Of a stretch of DNA of 64,000 nt, positions 9,155-17,963 are shown one piece after another. This DNA comes from Seonamhaeicola maritimus (GTDB lineage: Bacteria > Bacteroidota > Bacteroidia > Flavobacteriales > Flavobacteriaceae). Positions within the stretch are counted from its first letter, which is position 1; every line of letters starts with the position of its first letter. The stretch covers positions 1,116,001 to 1,180,000 of the forward strand of contig NZ_VRKQ01000010.1 of assembly GCF_008056315.1 (NCBI RefSeq). The letters run 5' to 3'. A program made the position numbers and the translations under genes. The notes beneath the pieces were generated by a model. The model saw only the letters and a program-made list of their open reading frames with translations, was not told the DNA's origin and did no database searches.

Positions 9155-11041
9155 ATGAAAAAACATATATACATACTTACAGGCCTTTTATTAGTTAGTG
9201 GAACGATGCTGGCTCAAAAAGGTAATTTGAAAAGAGCACACAAACTATTTGAAATGAAAGCATATGCACAAGCTGCTGAAATTTATGAAACCAAGGATCG
9301 TTCAAAAGTGGTGCTTCAAAATTTGGCAGATAGTTATTACTTTAACTCAAATATAGAAAAGGCTATTACTGCCTATAAAGAGTTGTTTAGTAAATACGAA
9401 GATTCTTTGGATAATGATTTAAGGTTCAGATATGCCCAAGCTTTAAAAGGTGTTAAGAATTATAAAGAAGCCGATATTCAACTTAGCACATATTACGGAG
9501 AAGAAATTGATACCGATGCTTTTATTGAATTGAACAAAAAAACAACACCTCATATCTTTGATCTTAAGGTATTAGATAATGTGAATTCCAGTAATGATTT
9601 TGGTTTGTCTTTTTATGATAATAATAAAGTGGCTTTTGCTTCAGCTAGGAACAATGAAAATCCAACTTATAGCTGGAATAATTTACCATATTTAGACTTG
9701 TACAGTGCTACTCTAACAACTGATGGTAAACTAGAAAATATTACTTCTTTTTCAGACGAAGTAAATTCCAATTCACATGAAAGCAATGCTACTTTTAGTA
9801 AGGATGGAAAGACCATGTACTTTAATAGAACCAATAGTTCTAGGGTTAAAGTAGATGGAGAAAGAATAGCTCATATTAAAATATTTAAGGCAGAATTTAT
9901 TGATGGAGAATGGGCTAACGTAAAAGAATTACCTTTTAATTCCAAATCATATAGTACAGAGCATCCAAGTTTAAGTAAAGATGGTAAAATACTTTATTTT
10001 GCTAGTGATATGCCAGGAACTTTAGGAGGCTTTGATATTTTTAAAGTATCAATTAGTGATGATGGAACTTATGGAGAACCCGAAAATCTAGGAAATAAAA
10101 TAAATACGCCTCAACGAGAGCAATTTCCATTCATTAGTGATTTAGACGTACTGTATTTTTCATCTCTTGGTCATCAAGGTTATGGTGGCTTGGATGTGTA
10201 TAGAAGTAATTCTGTAAACGGAAGTTTTGATAAACCAGTTAATTTAGGAAGCTCTATAAATAGTAGTCTAGATGACTTTGCTTATGTTGTTAAAGAGAAG
10301 AATGATAAAGGATATATGTCTTCTAATAGAACAGGGTATGATAGATTGTACACTTTTTCAAGAGAAGAAAATATCTTGACTAAGTATATGGTTGAAGGTC
10401 TTGTACAAGATAAAAACAGTAAAGTGTTATTACCAGAATCCTTAGTTACTTTGTTTGATGATAGTGGAAATGTACTTCAAGATTCTATTGTAGGAGATAA
10501 AGCTGATTACCTATTCAAAATTGAGCCTAATAAAAAATATAAAATAAGAGGAACTAGAAAAGCATATATTCCACAAGATGTTGAATTTTCAACAGATAGT
10601 AATGGAAAAGTTCATCATAATATTTATTTGTCGTTAGAATCATTTGCTGATGCTGAAGAACGCGTTAAAGAAAATGAAAAAGGTGATGTCCAAGTCGAGT
10701 TAGATAAAATATATTTCGATTTTGATAAGTCTAATATTCGCGAAGATGCAGCTATTACCCTGAATGTACTAGTAGATTTAATGAAGAAATACCCATCTAT
10801 GGAAGTAGAAGTGTCGGCCCATACAGATGCCAGAGGCTCAGATCAGTACAATTTAGATTTATCTAAACGCAGAGCCGCTTCAACATTAGAATATTTAGTG
10901 AGCCAAGGTATTGAGAGAGACCGATTAAAAAGTATTGGTTATGGCGAAATGCAGCCACTAAACAAATGTACTGAAGAAGGTATTTGTGAAGATGAAGAGT
11001 ATGATATTAACAGACGTTGCGAGTTTACTATTCTTAATTAG
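9155..11041 (+). CDS. OmpA family protein with PD40 repeats
   Basis: This 628-residue envelope protein links the outer membrane to peptidoglycan. The ATG at 9155 is chosen because it gives a normal signal peptide (ending TMLAQ); the frame stays open to 9077 but that would overlap the previous gene. A TPR-like N-terminal part (about 25-130) is followed by PD40/WD40-type beta-propeller repeats with the signatures SKDGKTMYF, SKDGKILYFASD and SDLDVLYFSS (about 200-400). A carboxypeptidase-regulatory-like beta domain comes next (about 420-500), then a C-terminal OmpA domain with YFDFDKSNI and HTDARGSDQYN. This is the layout of the third gene in many PorP/SprF trios. It ends the cluster, with a terminator 40 bases downstream. 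Confidence 0.92.
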   Translation: MKKHIYILTGLLLVSGTMLAQKGNLKRAHKLFEMKAYAQAAEIYETKDRSKVVLQNLADSYYFNSNIEKAITAYKELFSKYEDSLDNDLRFRYAQALKGVKNYKEADIQLSTYYGEEIDTDAFIELNKKTTPHIFDLKVLDNVNSSNDFGLSFYDNNKVAFASARNNENPTYSWNNLPYLDLYSATLTTDGKLENITSFSDEVNSNSHESNATFSKDGKTMYFNRTNSSRVKVDGERIAHIKIFKAEFIDGEWANVKELPFNSKSYSTEHPSLSKDGKILYFASDMPGTLGGFDIFKVSISDDGTYGEPENLGNKINTPQREQFPFISDLDVLYFSSLGHQGYGGLDVYRSNSVNGSFDKPVNLGSSINSSLDDFAYVVKEKNDKGYMSSNRTGYDRLYTFSREENILTKYMVEGLVQDKNSKVLLPESLVTLFDDSGNVLQDSIVGDKADYLFKIEPNKKYKIRGTRKAYIPQDVEFSTDSNGKVHHNIYLSLESFADAEERVKENEKGDVQVELDKIYFDFDKSNIREDAAITLNVLVDLMKKYPSMEVEVSAHTDARGSDQYNLDLSKRRAASTLEYLVSQGIERDRLKSIGYGEMQPLNKCTEEGICEDEEYDINRRCEFTILN

Positions 11042-11078
11042 CCCAATAAACAAACCAAAAATCTAATTTTGATTCTAA

Positions 11079-11107
11079 ATCCCTTCCAAAACGGAAGGGA
11101 TTTTTTT
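11079..11107 (+). terminator. Rho-independent terminator after the OmpA gene
   Basis: A perfect 9-bp stem (11079-11087 with 11093-11101) has the loop aaaac, followed by a T run. The 19-base core is identical to the terminator after coxA at 3737-3755. Confidence 0.9.
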
Positions 11108-11181
11108 GTGTATATTTAAAATGTAACGAATTTCCACAAAGTTCGTCTAACCATTGTTTTAACCAATTAAAAGCACTTTCA

Positions 11182-12066
11182 ATGAATAAACTAACTATTG
11201 CCAACTTATCAAAAACATATGCTAATGGAGTAAAAGCATTAGATGATGTTTCTATTGAAATTGAAAATGGGATTTTCGGATTATTAGGACCAAACGGAGC
11301 AGGAAAATCTTCATTAATGCGAACCTTAGCTACATTACAGGAAGCAGATGCAGGAACAGCCACTTTAGGAGATATTGATATTTTAAATCAACCTGCTGAA
11401 TTACGTAAAGTATTGGGGTATTTGCCTCAGGAGTTTGGTGTTTATCCAAGAATTACAGCCAAACAACTTCTAGACCATATGGCTATTTTGAAAGGGATTG
11501 TTAAGAAGTCTCAGAGAAAGGAACTGGTTAATTATTTATTAGACAAGGTTAACTTATACGAGAAGAGAAATAAAAGTGTAAAAAGCTTTTCAGGTGGAAT
11601 GAAACAACGAGTAGGTATAGCTCAAGCGTTAATTGGAGCTCCTAGATTGATCATTGTAGATGAACCAACTGCAGGTCTAGACCCTAGTGAAAGAAATAGG
11701 TTTTACAATCTATTAGCAGATGTGGGTAAAGATGTTATTGTTATTCTTTCTACACATATAGTTGATGATGTTAGAGAGTTGTGTACAAAAATGGCTATAA
11801 TGAATTTAGGTCAAATTGTTTATCAAGGTTCGCCTCAAAAGGCTATTGAAGAACTAAATGGTAGAGTTTATAGAAAGTTGGTAGAACGAGATGAACTAAA
11901 ATCATACGCAAGCGGCTATAATATTATTTCTAATAAAATGTCTGGAGGGAAACCTCTAATCCATGTATTAAGTGATTCGCATCCCGAAGAAGGATTTGAA
12001 TTGGTAACACCAAATTTAGAAGATGTATTCTTTTCAAGAATAAACACATCTAACGTTCTTGTTTAA
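11182..12066 (+). CDS. ABC transporter ATP-binding protein (ABC-2 type)
   Basis: This 294-residue ATPase has Walker A GPNGAGKSS at about 38-46, signature FSGGMKQRVGIAQAL at about 138 and Walker B LIIVDEPTAGLD. It is followed by the switch histidine in STHIVDDV and a C-terminal extension of about 70 residues typical of ABC-2 ATPases. It precedes the permease-peptidase fusion at 12085 by 18 bases, and the two are clearly a pair. It would power a membrane process carried out by that protein. The substrate is unknown. GldA is a relative in the same broad family, but nothing in the context points to gliding GldA, because its GldF/GldG partners are absent. Confidence 0.9.
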   Translation: MNKLTIANLSKTYANGVKALDDVSIEIENGIFGLLGPNGAGKSSLMRTLATLQEADAGTATLGDIDILNQPAELRKVLGYLPQEFGVYPRITAKQLLDHMAILKGIVKKSQRKELVNYLLDKVNLYEKRNKSVKSFSGGMKQRVGIAQALIGAPRLIIVDEPTAGLDPSERNRFYNLLADVGKDVIVILSTHIVDDVRELCTKMAIMNLGQIVYQGSPQKAIEELNGRVYRKLVERDELKSYASGYNIISNKMSGGKPLIHVLSDSHPEEGFELVTPNLEDVFFSRINTSNVLV

Positions 12067-12084
12067 CCAATTAGATTTAATATC

Positions 12085-15000
12085 ATGCTTAAAACATTCT
12101 TTTTTTCAGAATTAAAATATACCTTAAAGCAGCCCATGGTTTATATCTTCTTGGGTATAATTAGCTTATTGGTTTTTTTCGCTATTGTAAGTGATAATGT
12201 TAGAATAGGTGAATCTGTTGGTAACGTTTATAAAAATGCACCACATGTTATTACCATTTACATTAGCGTAATGACAATTTTCGGATTGTTAATTGCTACA
12301 GCCTTTTTTAATAATGCGGCTTTAAGAGACTTTAATAACAACTTCAACGAAATTATATTTAGTACACCTTTAAGTAAATTTGGGTACTTCTTTGGTAAGT
12401 TTTTTGGAGCCTTGTTATTGTCCACTATTCCTTTATTAGGTGTTTATATAGGGGTATTGGTAGGTTCGGTTATGGCACCTCCTTTTGGTTGGGTTGATGC
12501 TGAACGTTTTGGAAGTTTTTATTTAGAAACTTTTGTAAACAATTATCTCATATTTGTTTTACCTAATATGTTCTTTGTTGGGGCTATTATTTATGCAATA
12601 GCAAATAAATGGCGAAGCACCGTAATTTCTTTTGCAGGAACACTAATCATTATTGTTGCCTACATTATTTCTGGGACATTAATGTCTGATGTTGATAACG
12701 AAACCTTAGCAGCACTCACAGATATTTTTGGAAATAGAACATACGCTATACATACACAGTATTACACACCTATTGAAAAGAATACCCTTAGTCCTAGTTT
12801 TGAAGGTTTAATTCTATGGAATAGACTTATATGGGTTTTGGTGGGGCTAGCCATTTTATTGGTGTCTTATTTAAGCTTTTCGTTTCAAGAGAAAAACAAA
12901 AAAATCAAGCAAGAGAAGAAAGACTCCATTAAAGGTAGTAAGGTTTTTACTTTACCAGAACTTCATTTTGAGTATAACAAAAAGACAAATTGGTTGCAGT
13001 TTAAAAGCTTTTTCTATGTTAATTTTTTAAGCATTGTTAAAAGTGTAACCTTTAAAATTTTGTTCATTTTTAGCGCCATCATTCTCATTTCCAATTTAGT
13101 AGGAGGGTTTGAATATTTTGGATTGCAATCTTATCCGTTAACTTATAAGCTTATTGACTTAATAAATAATGCCTCTGGAATATTTGTTGTAATTACCCTA
13201 GTTTTCTTTAGTGGTGAACTTATTTGGAGAGATAGAGATAATAAAATAAATGAAGTAATCGATGCTACACCCCATCAGTCGCTTATATCACTATCGGCAA
13301 AAGCGCTTTCACTAGTAGGAGTTACTACAATTCTACATGTTTTTTTTGTGTTCTGTGGTGTCATTTATCAATTCCTAAAAGGATATACCAGAATTGAATT
13401 AGATGTCTATTTTCTCGATTTTGTTTATTCAAACCTGATATTATATATTGTTTGGAGTGGGGTTATGATTATGATTCAGGTGGTTATGAATAATAAATAT
13501 ATTGGGTATTTCATTTCAATTGCCATCATATTTATTTGGGAAATTATTCTGGCCATTTTAGATATACAAAGTAATATGGTGGAAATAGGAGCTGGTCCAT
13601 CGTTACAATATTCAGACATGAATGGATTTGGTCCAGGCTTAAAAAGCGCTATGTGGTTTAATCTGTATTGGGTGTTATTTGCGGTTATTTGTCTATTAAT
13701 TGCCGGAGCACTTTGGAATAGAGGCGTTATAAGTTCCTTAAAAGACAAAATCCTAATTGCTAAAAAAGAAGTGCCAAAAAGTTATAAAATATTAACGTTG
13801 GTATTTGTTGTAGTTTGGGCTCTTGTTGCCGGATATGTGTACTATAATACTCAGATTTTAAACACCTATAGAACTTCTGAAGAGCAAGAAGTATTATTTT
13901 CAGATTTTGAAAAGAAATATAAAAAGTATGAAAAGGTAAAGCATCCTAAAGTTACAGATGCTAAATATTTTATTGACATTTTCCCATATAAACGAGATGT
14001 GTTGGTGAAATCGAAATTACGACTTACCAATGAAAACAGTACAGCAATAGACTCGCTTCATTTTGTAATTAATGAACGATGGGAACCGAAAATAAATATT
14101 CCCAATTCTGAATTGGTTTTAGAAGATGAAGAGTTTGGTTACCTTATTTACAAACTAAACCAATCGTTACAACCAGAGAGTTCTATAGAAATTGAAGTAA
14201 ATACACAGTACATCACAAAAGGGTTTGAAAATGGTAGAGGCAGTACAAGGGTTGTAAATAACGGCACCTTTTTAAACAACTTTGAAATTTTGCCAAGTTT
14301 AGGGTATAATTCAGGGTCTGAATTAAGTGATAAAAACACGCGTAAAAAGTATGGGTTAAAGCCAAAGGATAGAATGCCAGAATTAGAGGAGAATTGCTCT
14401 GAAAGCTGTATGGCAAATTATTTGTCTGATGGACGTTCAGATTATATAAATGTTGAAACGGTAATCTCTACTTCATCAGATCAAATAGCAGTTGCACCAG
14501 GCTCATTGCAGAAGCAGTGGGAAGAAAATGGCCGTAATTATTATCATTACAAATCAGATCATCCATCACAGAATTTTTACTCTTTTATTTCAGCTAAATA
14601 TCAAATAGCGAAACGCAATTGGAATGGTATTGATATAGAAGTTTATTATGATGAAAAGCATCCAATGAATGTAGAGATGATGTTAGATGCCGTTGAGCGT
14701 TCATTGAAATATTATACAGAAAATTTCGGACCTTATTACCATAAACAATGTAGAATCATTGAGTTTCCTCGATATGCATCATTTGCTCAGGCATTTCCCG
14801 GAACTATGCCATATTCCGAGGCAATAGGGTTTATTATTAACCTAGAAGACGAAGAAGATAATAATGTGGTAGATGCTGTTATAGCTCATGAAATGGGGCA
14901 TCAATGGTGGGCGCACCAAGTGGTAGGAGCTAATATGCAGGGAGGTACTTTAATGAGTGAAAGTTTCTCAGAGTATTCGGCATTAATGACCATGAAAGGG

Positions 15001-15663
15001 ATTTCTAAAACCCCAATGAAAATGAGAGAGTTTCTTAAATATGACCATGACAGGTATTTAAGAGGTAGAAGTGGAGAGGTTGATAATGAGCTGCCATTGT
15101 ATAAAGTAGAAAATCAAGGACATATACACTACGGCAAAGGAAGCGTAATTTTGTATGCACTTCAAGATTATATTGGTGAGGGGAAGGTGAATAAAGCCAT
15201 GAGAGATTTTCTTAATGAATATAAATATAAGAAGCCTCCTTATCCAACTTCTTTAGATTTCTTAGAACATCTAGAACCACAAGTACCTGATTCTCTTGAT
15301 TATTTAATTAAAGATTGGTTTAAAGAGATTACGCTTTATGATAATAGAATGAAAGAAGCTAATTACAAGAAATTGGATAATGGAAAATATGAAGTATCAA
15401 TGAATATAGAATCTTATAAAATTAAGGCAGATTCTATAGGAAATGAGACGAAAGTAGCTATTAATGATTGGATTGATATAGGTGTGTTTTCTGATGCTGA
15501 TGAGGAAAATCTGTTATTTGAAAAACGAGTTAAGATTGATAAACCTAAAATGACATTTACAGTTGAAGTAGATTCATTACCAAGAAAGGCGGCTGTAGAT
15601 CCAAGGCATCTTTTAATAGATAGAGTTTATGATGATAATATAAAGAGCATCTCTTCGGAATAA
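12085..15663 (+). CDS. ABC-2 permease fused to an M1 family metallopeptidase
   Basis: This 1192-residue protein joins two functions. Residues 1-275 and about 305-545 each hold about six membrane segments of ABC-2 permease type, and a further segment lies at about 568-590. Residues 600-1192 are extracytoplasmic and contain an M1 (gluzincin) peptidase: zinc motif HEMGH at 935-939 and a third ligand candidate E959 in SESFSEY. The spacing is HExxH-x19-E, one residue longer than the common x18. The block PYSEAIGF (around 905) lies where the substrate-binding GAMEN motif of aminopeptidases would be. The architecture is known from Bacteroidota genomes and is annotated as ABC permease/M1 aminopeptidase; its substrate is undefined. 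With the ATPase at 11182 it would form a complete transporter-protease unit. A hairpin terminator follows. Confidence 0.9.
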   Translation: MLKTFFFSELKYTLKQPMVYIFLGIISLLVFFAIVSDNVRIGESVGNVYKNAPHVITIYISVMTIFGLLIATAFFNNAALRDFNNNFNEIIFSTPLSKFGYFFGKFFGALLLSTIPLLGVYIGVLVGSVMAPPFGWVDAERFGSFYLETFVNNYLIFVLPNMFFVGAIIYAIANKWRSTVISFAGTLIIIVAYIISGTLMSDVDNETLAALTDIFGNRTYAIHTQYYTPIEKNTLSPSFEGLILWNRLIWVLVGLAILLVSYLSFSFQEKNKKIKQEKKDSIKGSKVFTLPELHFEYNKKTNWLQFKSFFYVNFLSIVKSVTFKILFIFSAIILISNLVGGFEYFGLQSYPLTYKLIDLINNASGIFVVITLVFFSGELIWRDRDNKINEVIDATPHQSLISLSAKALSLVGVTTILHVFFVFCGVIYQFLKGYTRIELDVYFLDFVYSNLILYIVWSGVMIMIQVVMNNKYIGYFISIAIIFIWEIILAILDIQSNMVEIGAGPSLQYSDMNGFGPGLKSAMWFNLYWVLFAVICLLIAGALWNRGVISSLKDKILIAKKEVPKSYKILTLVFVVVWALVAGYVYYNTQILNTYRTSEEQEVLFSDFEKKYKKYEKVKHPKVTDAKYFIDIFPYKRDVLVKSKLRLTNENSTAIDSLHFVINERWEPKINIPNSELVLEDEEFGYLIYKLNQSLQPESSIEIEVNTQYITKGFENGRGSTRVVNNGTFLNNFEILPSLGYNSGSELSDKNTRKKYGLKPKDRMPELEENCSESCMANYLSDGRSDYINVETVISTSSDQIAVAPGSLQKQWEENGRNYYHYKSDHPSQNFYSFISAKYQIAKRNWNGIDIEVYYDEKHPMNVEMMLDAVERSLKYYTENFGPYYHKQCRIIEFPRYASFAQAFPGTMPYSEAIGFIINLEDEEDNNVVDAVIAHEMGHQWWAHQVVGANMQGGTLMSESFSEYSALMTMKGISKTPMKMREFLKYDHDRYLRGRSGEVDNELPLYKVENQGHIHYGKGSVILYALQDYIGEGKVNKAMRDFLNEYKYKKPPYPTSLDFLEHLEPQVPDSLDYLIKDWFKEITLYDNRMKEANYKKLDNGKYEVSMNIESYKIKADSIGNETKVAINDWIDIGVFSDADEENLLFEKRVKIDKPKMTFTVEVDSLPRKAAVDPRHLLIDRVYDDNIKSISSE

Positions 15664-15667
15664 TATC

Positions 15668-15698
15668 AAAAAGCCTTTCTGTTTCAGAAAGGCTTTTT
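15668..15698 (+). terminator. Rho-independent terminator after the ABC-M1 gene
   Basis: A perfect 13-bp stem (15668-15680 with 15686-15698) has the loop gtttc and ends in five T. It is A/T-flanked, so it may also work from the other strand. Confidence 0.9.
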
Positions 15699-15701
15699 GA
15701 T

Positions 15702-15709
15702 TATATTTG
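15702..15709 (+). promoter_or_regulatory. Candidate ruvB promoter -7 box
   Basis: TATATTTG fits the flavobacterial -7 consensus TAnnTTTG and lies 47 bases before the ruvB ATG. The -33 position would fall inside the preceding terminator hairpin and is not a clear TTG. Confidence 0.45.
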
Positions 15710-15756
15710 CTTGTACTGAACTAGATTCGGTATCTTTCAAAAAGATTAATTACTAA

Positions 15757-16779
15757 ATGAACGAAAACCTAGATCCAACAAGCGAAAATTTCTCTCCAGA
15801 GGAATTAGATGTAGAAAAGCAGTTAAGACCTTTAGAGTTTGATGATTTTACGGGTCAGGATCAGGTGTTGGAAAATCTTCAAATTTTTGTTCAAGCAGCA
15901 AACTTACGTAGTGAAGCTCTAGATCATACTTTGTTTCATGGTCCTCCAGGGTTAGGGAAAACAACATTGGCACATATTTTGGCAAATGAGTTAGAGGTTG
16001 GTATTAAAGTAACCTCAGGTCCAGTTTTAGACAAGCCTGGAGATTTAGCAGGATTACTTACTAATTTAGAGGAAAGAGATGTTTTATTTATAGATGAAAT
16101 TCATCGGTTAAGCCCAATAGTTGAAGAATACTTGTATTCAGCTATGGAGGATTACAAAATTGACATCATGATTGAATCAGGACCAAATGCTAGAACGGTT
16201 CAACTCAATCTAAATCCGTTTACGCTTGTTGGAGCCACCACACGTTCCGGGTTATTAACCTCTCCCATGCGTGCTCGTTTTGGTATTCAAAGCAGATTAG
16301 AATATTATAAAACAGACCTGCTTACAACAATTATTCAAAGGAGTTCTAGTATTTTAAATGTTCCAATTTCTATGGAGGCGGCTATAGAGATTGCTGGCAG
16401 AAGTAGAGGAACACCTCGTATTGCTAATGCTCTGTTGCGTCGTGTTAGAGATTTTGCACAAATAAAAGGTAATGGAAATATCGATATTAAAATCGCGAAA
16501 TTCGCTTTAGAAGCTTTGCATGTAGATGCTCACGGCTTAGACGAAATGGATAATAAGATTTTATCAACCATTATTGATAAGTTTAAAGGCGGGCCAGTTG
16601 GAATTACAACCATTGCTACAGCTGTAAGTGAAAGCCCAGAGACCATTGAGGAGGTTTATGAACCTTTTTTAATCCAGCAAGGTTTCATTATGCGCACCCC
16701 ACGTGGTCGTGAAGTAACGGAGTTCGCTTACAAACATTTGGGAAGGGTTAAAGGGCCTATTCAAGGAGGGCTATTCTAA
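15757..16779 (+). CDS. ruvB: Holliday junction branch migration helicase RuvB
   Basis: This 340-residue AAA+ motor protein drives branch migration with RuvA. Key elements are the start [12 protein letters not shown], Walker [10 protein letters not shown] at about residue 64, Walker [11 protein letters not shown], sensor 1 [18 protein letters not shown] with the arginine finger, and the C-terminal winged helix with [15 protein letters not shown]. Its length is normal for the family. Its partner ruvA is not adjacent but lies at 36445, a separation common in Bacteroidota. It begins after a terminator and promoter-like box, so it is likely first in its own unit, with queG 47 bases downstream. Confidence 0.98.
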   Translation: MNENLDPTSENFSPEELDVEKQLRPLEFDDFTGQDQVLENLQIFVQAANLRSEALDHTLFHGPPGLGKTTLAHILANELEVGIKVTSGPVLDKPGDLAGLLTNLEERDVLFIDEIHRLSPIVEEYLYSAMEDYKIDIMIESGPNARTVQLNLNPFTLVGATTRSGLLTSPMRARFGIQSRLEYYKTDLLTTIIQRSSSILNVPISMEAAIEIAGRSRGTPRIANALLRRVRDFAQIKGNGNIDIKIAKFALEALHVDAHGLDEMDNKILSTIIDKFKGGPVGITTIATAVSESPETIEEVYEPFLIQQGFIMRTPRGREVTEFAYKHLGRVKGPIQGGLF

Positions 16780-16787
16780 ACTAACCT

Positions 16788-16816
16788 ATATTGTCAGACT
16801 GAGCGCAGTCGAAGTT
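16788..16816. repeat. Short palindromic intergenic element between ruvB and queG
   Basis: The core GACTGAGCGCAGTCGAAG contains an inverted repeat GACTG/CAGTC around AGCG and is far more GC-rich than its surroundings. It resembles a motif I recall recurring between genes in many Flavobacteriia genomes. Only one copy is visible here, so the repetitive nature is recalled rather than shown. Confidence 0.5.
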
Positions 16817-16826
16817 ATTCAAAAGT

Positions 16827-17747
16827 GTGAACAATAAATCAAAATATACTCAACTTATTAAAACCGAAGCAAAACGCCTCGGTTTTTTATCTTGTGGTAT
16901 TAGTAAAGCTGCGTTTTTAGAAGAGGAAGCACCTAGATTAGAACACTGGTTAAACCAGAACATGCATGGAGAAATGCATTATATGGAAAACCATTTTGAT
17001 AAGCGCTTAGACCCAACCAAACTCGTTGAAGGTTCCAAAAGCGTTGTTTCGCTATTACTAAATTACTTTCCAGAAGAAACCCAAAATAAAGACAGCTATA
17101 AACTTTCTAAATACGCATATGGTACAGACTATCATTTTGTAATAAAAGATAAGTTGAAATCACTTTTACAATTTATTAAAGAAGAAATAGGCGAAGTTCA
17201 TGGAAGGGCTTTTGTAGATTCAGCTCCGGTTTTAGATAAAGCATGGGCAGCCAAAAGTGGTTTAGGTTGGATAGGGAAACACAGTAACCTGCTAACCCAA
17301 CATTTTGGGTCGTTTTACTTTATTGCCGAATTAATTATTGACTTAGAGTTGGATTATGATACTCCAATAACAGACCATTGCGGTACTTGTACGGCTTGTA
17401 TAGATGCTTGCCCAACTCAGGCCATAGTTGATCCGTATGTGGTTGATGGAAGCAAATGTATCTCTTATTTCACTATAGAATTAAAGGATAATATTCCTTC
17501 AGAATTTAAGGGTAAGTTTGATGATTGGATGTTTGGGTGTGATGTATGTCAAGATGTTTGCCCATGGAATCGGTTTTCAAAATCTCATAATGAGCCGCTT
17601 TTTAATCCGCATCCAGAGTTATTATCAATGTCAAAACAAGACTGGGAGGAGATTACCGAACAAACTTTCCGAAAAGTGTTTAAAAAATCTGCAGTAAAGC
17701 GTACTAAGTTTTCGGGATTACAACGAAATATTGATTTTTTGAAATAA
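16827..17747 (+). CDS. queG: Epoxyqueuosine reductase QueG
   Basis: This 306-residue enzyme carries out the last step of queuosine synthesis, reducing epoxyqueuosine to queuosine in tRNA with a cobalamin cofactor and two [4Fe-4S] clusters. Two cluster motifs are intact: [12 protein letters not shown] at about 190 and the paired [11 protein letters not shown] at about 235. The conserved [14 protein letters not shown] block in the catalytic domain is also there. Family members in Bacteroidota are about 300-310 residues, lacking the extra C-terminal HEAT repeats of longer versions. The start is a GTG at 16827; no better ATG is available in frame before the conserved region. It probably shares a transcript with ruvB, although the palindromic element lies between them. 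Confidence 0.95.
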   Translation: MNNKSKYTQLIKTEAKRLGFLSCGISKAAFLEEEAPRLEHWLNQNMHGEMHYMENHFDKRLDPTKLVEGSKSVVSLLLNYFPEETQNKDSYKLSKYAYGTDYHFVIKDKLKSLLQFIKEEIGEVHGRAFVDSAPVLDKAWAAKSGLGWIGKHSNLLTQHFGSFYFIAELIIDLELDYDTPITDHCGTCTACIDACPTQAIVDPYVVDGSKCISYFTIELKDNIPSEFKGKFDDWMFGCDVCQDVCPWNRFSKSHNEPLFNPHPELLSMSKQDWEEITEQTFRKVFKKSAVKRTKFSGLQRNIDFLK

Positions 17748-17963
17748 CATTAGTTTAACGTGGGTTGGACGTAAAAAAGAAGAATACTCAATATTATGGT
17801 TATTTTAAATGAGAGATGGTATAAGTTAAATATTGTAACCAATGATAGGGGAAACATTTTTGATTTGTTGATAACACTTGACAGTAAAAAGCTATAAATA
17901 TTTATAATGAGCTTAAATTTATTTATAATATTATTAATATATTAGATTATATCCCTCTTATAA

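Noticed and set aside
11182-12066. GldA, the gliding motility ABC ATPase
   Set aside because: The partner is a permease-peptidase fusion rather than GldF/GldG; similarity to GldA is only that of the ABC-2 ATPase family.
17796-17897. Possible 33-residue small open frame before the sensor gene
   Set aside because: It has an ATG and a stop but no promoter box or recognisable pattern, and frames of this length are common by chance in AT-rich DNA.
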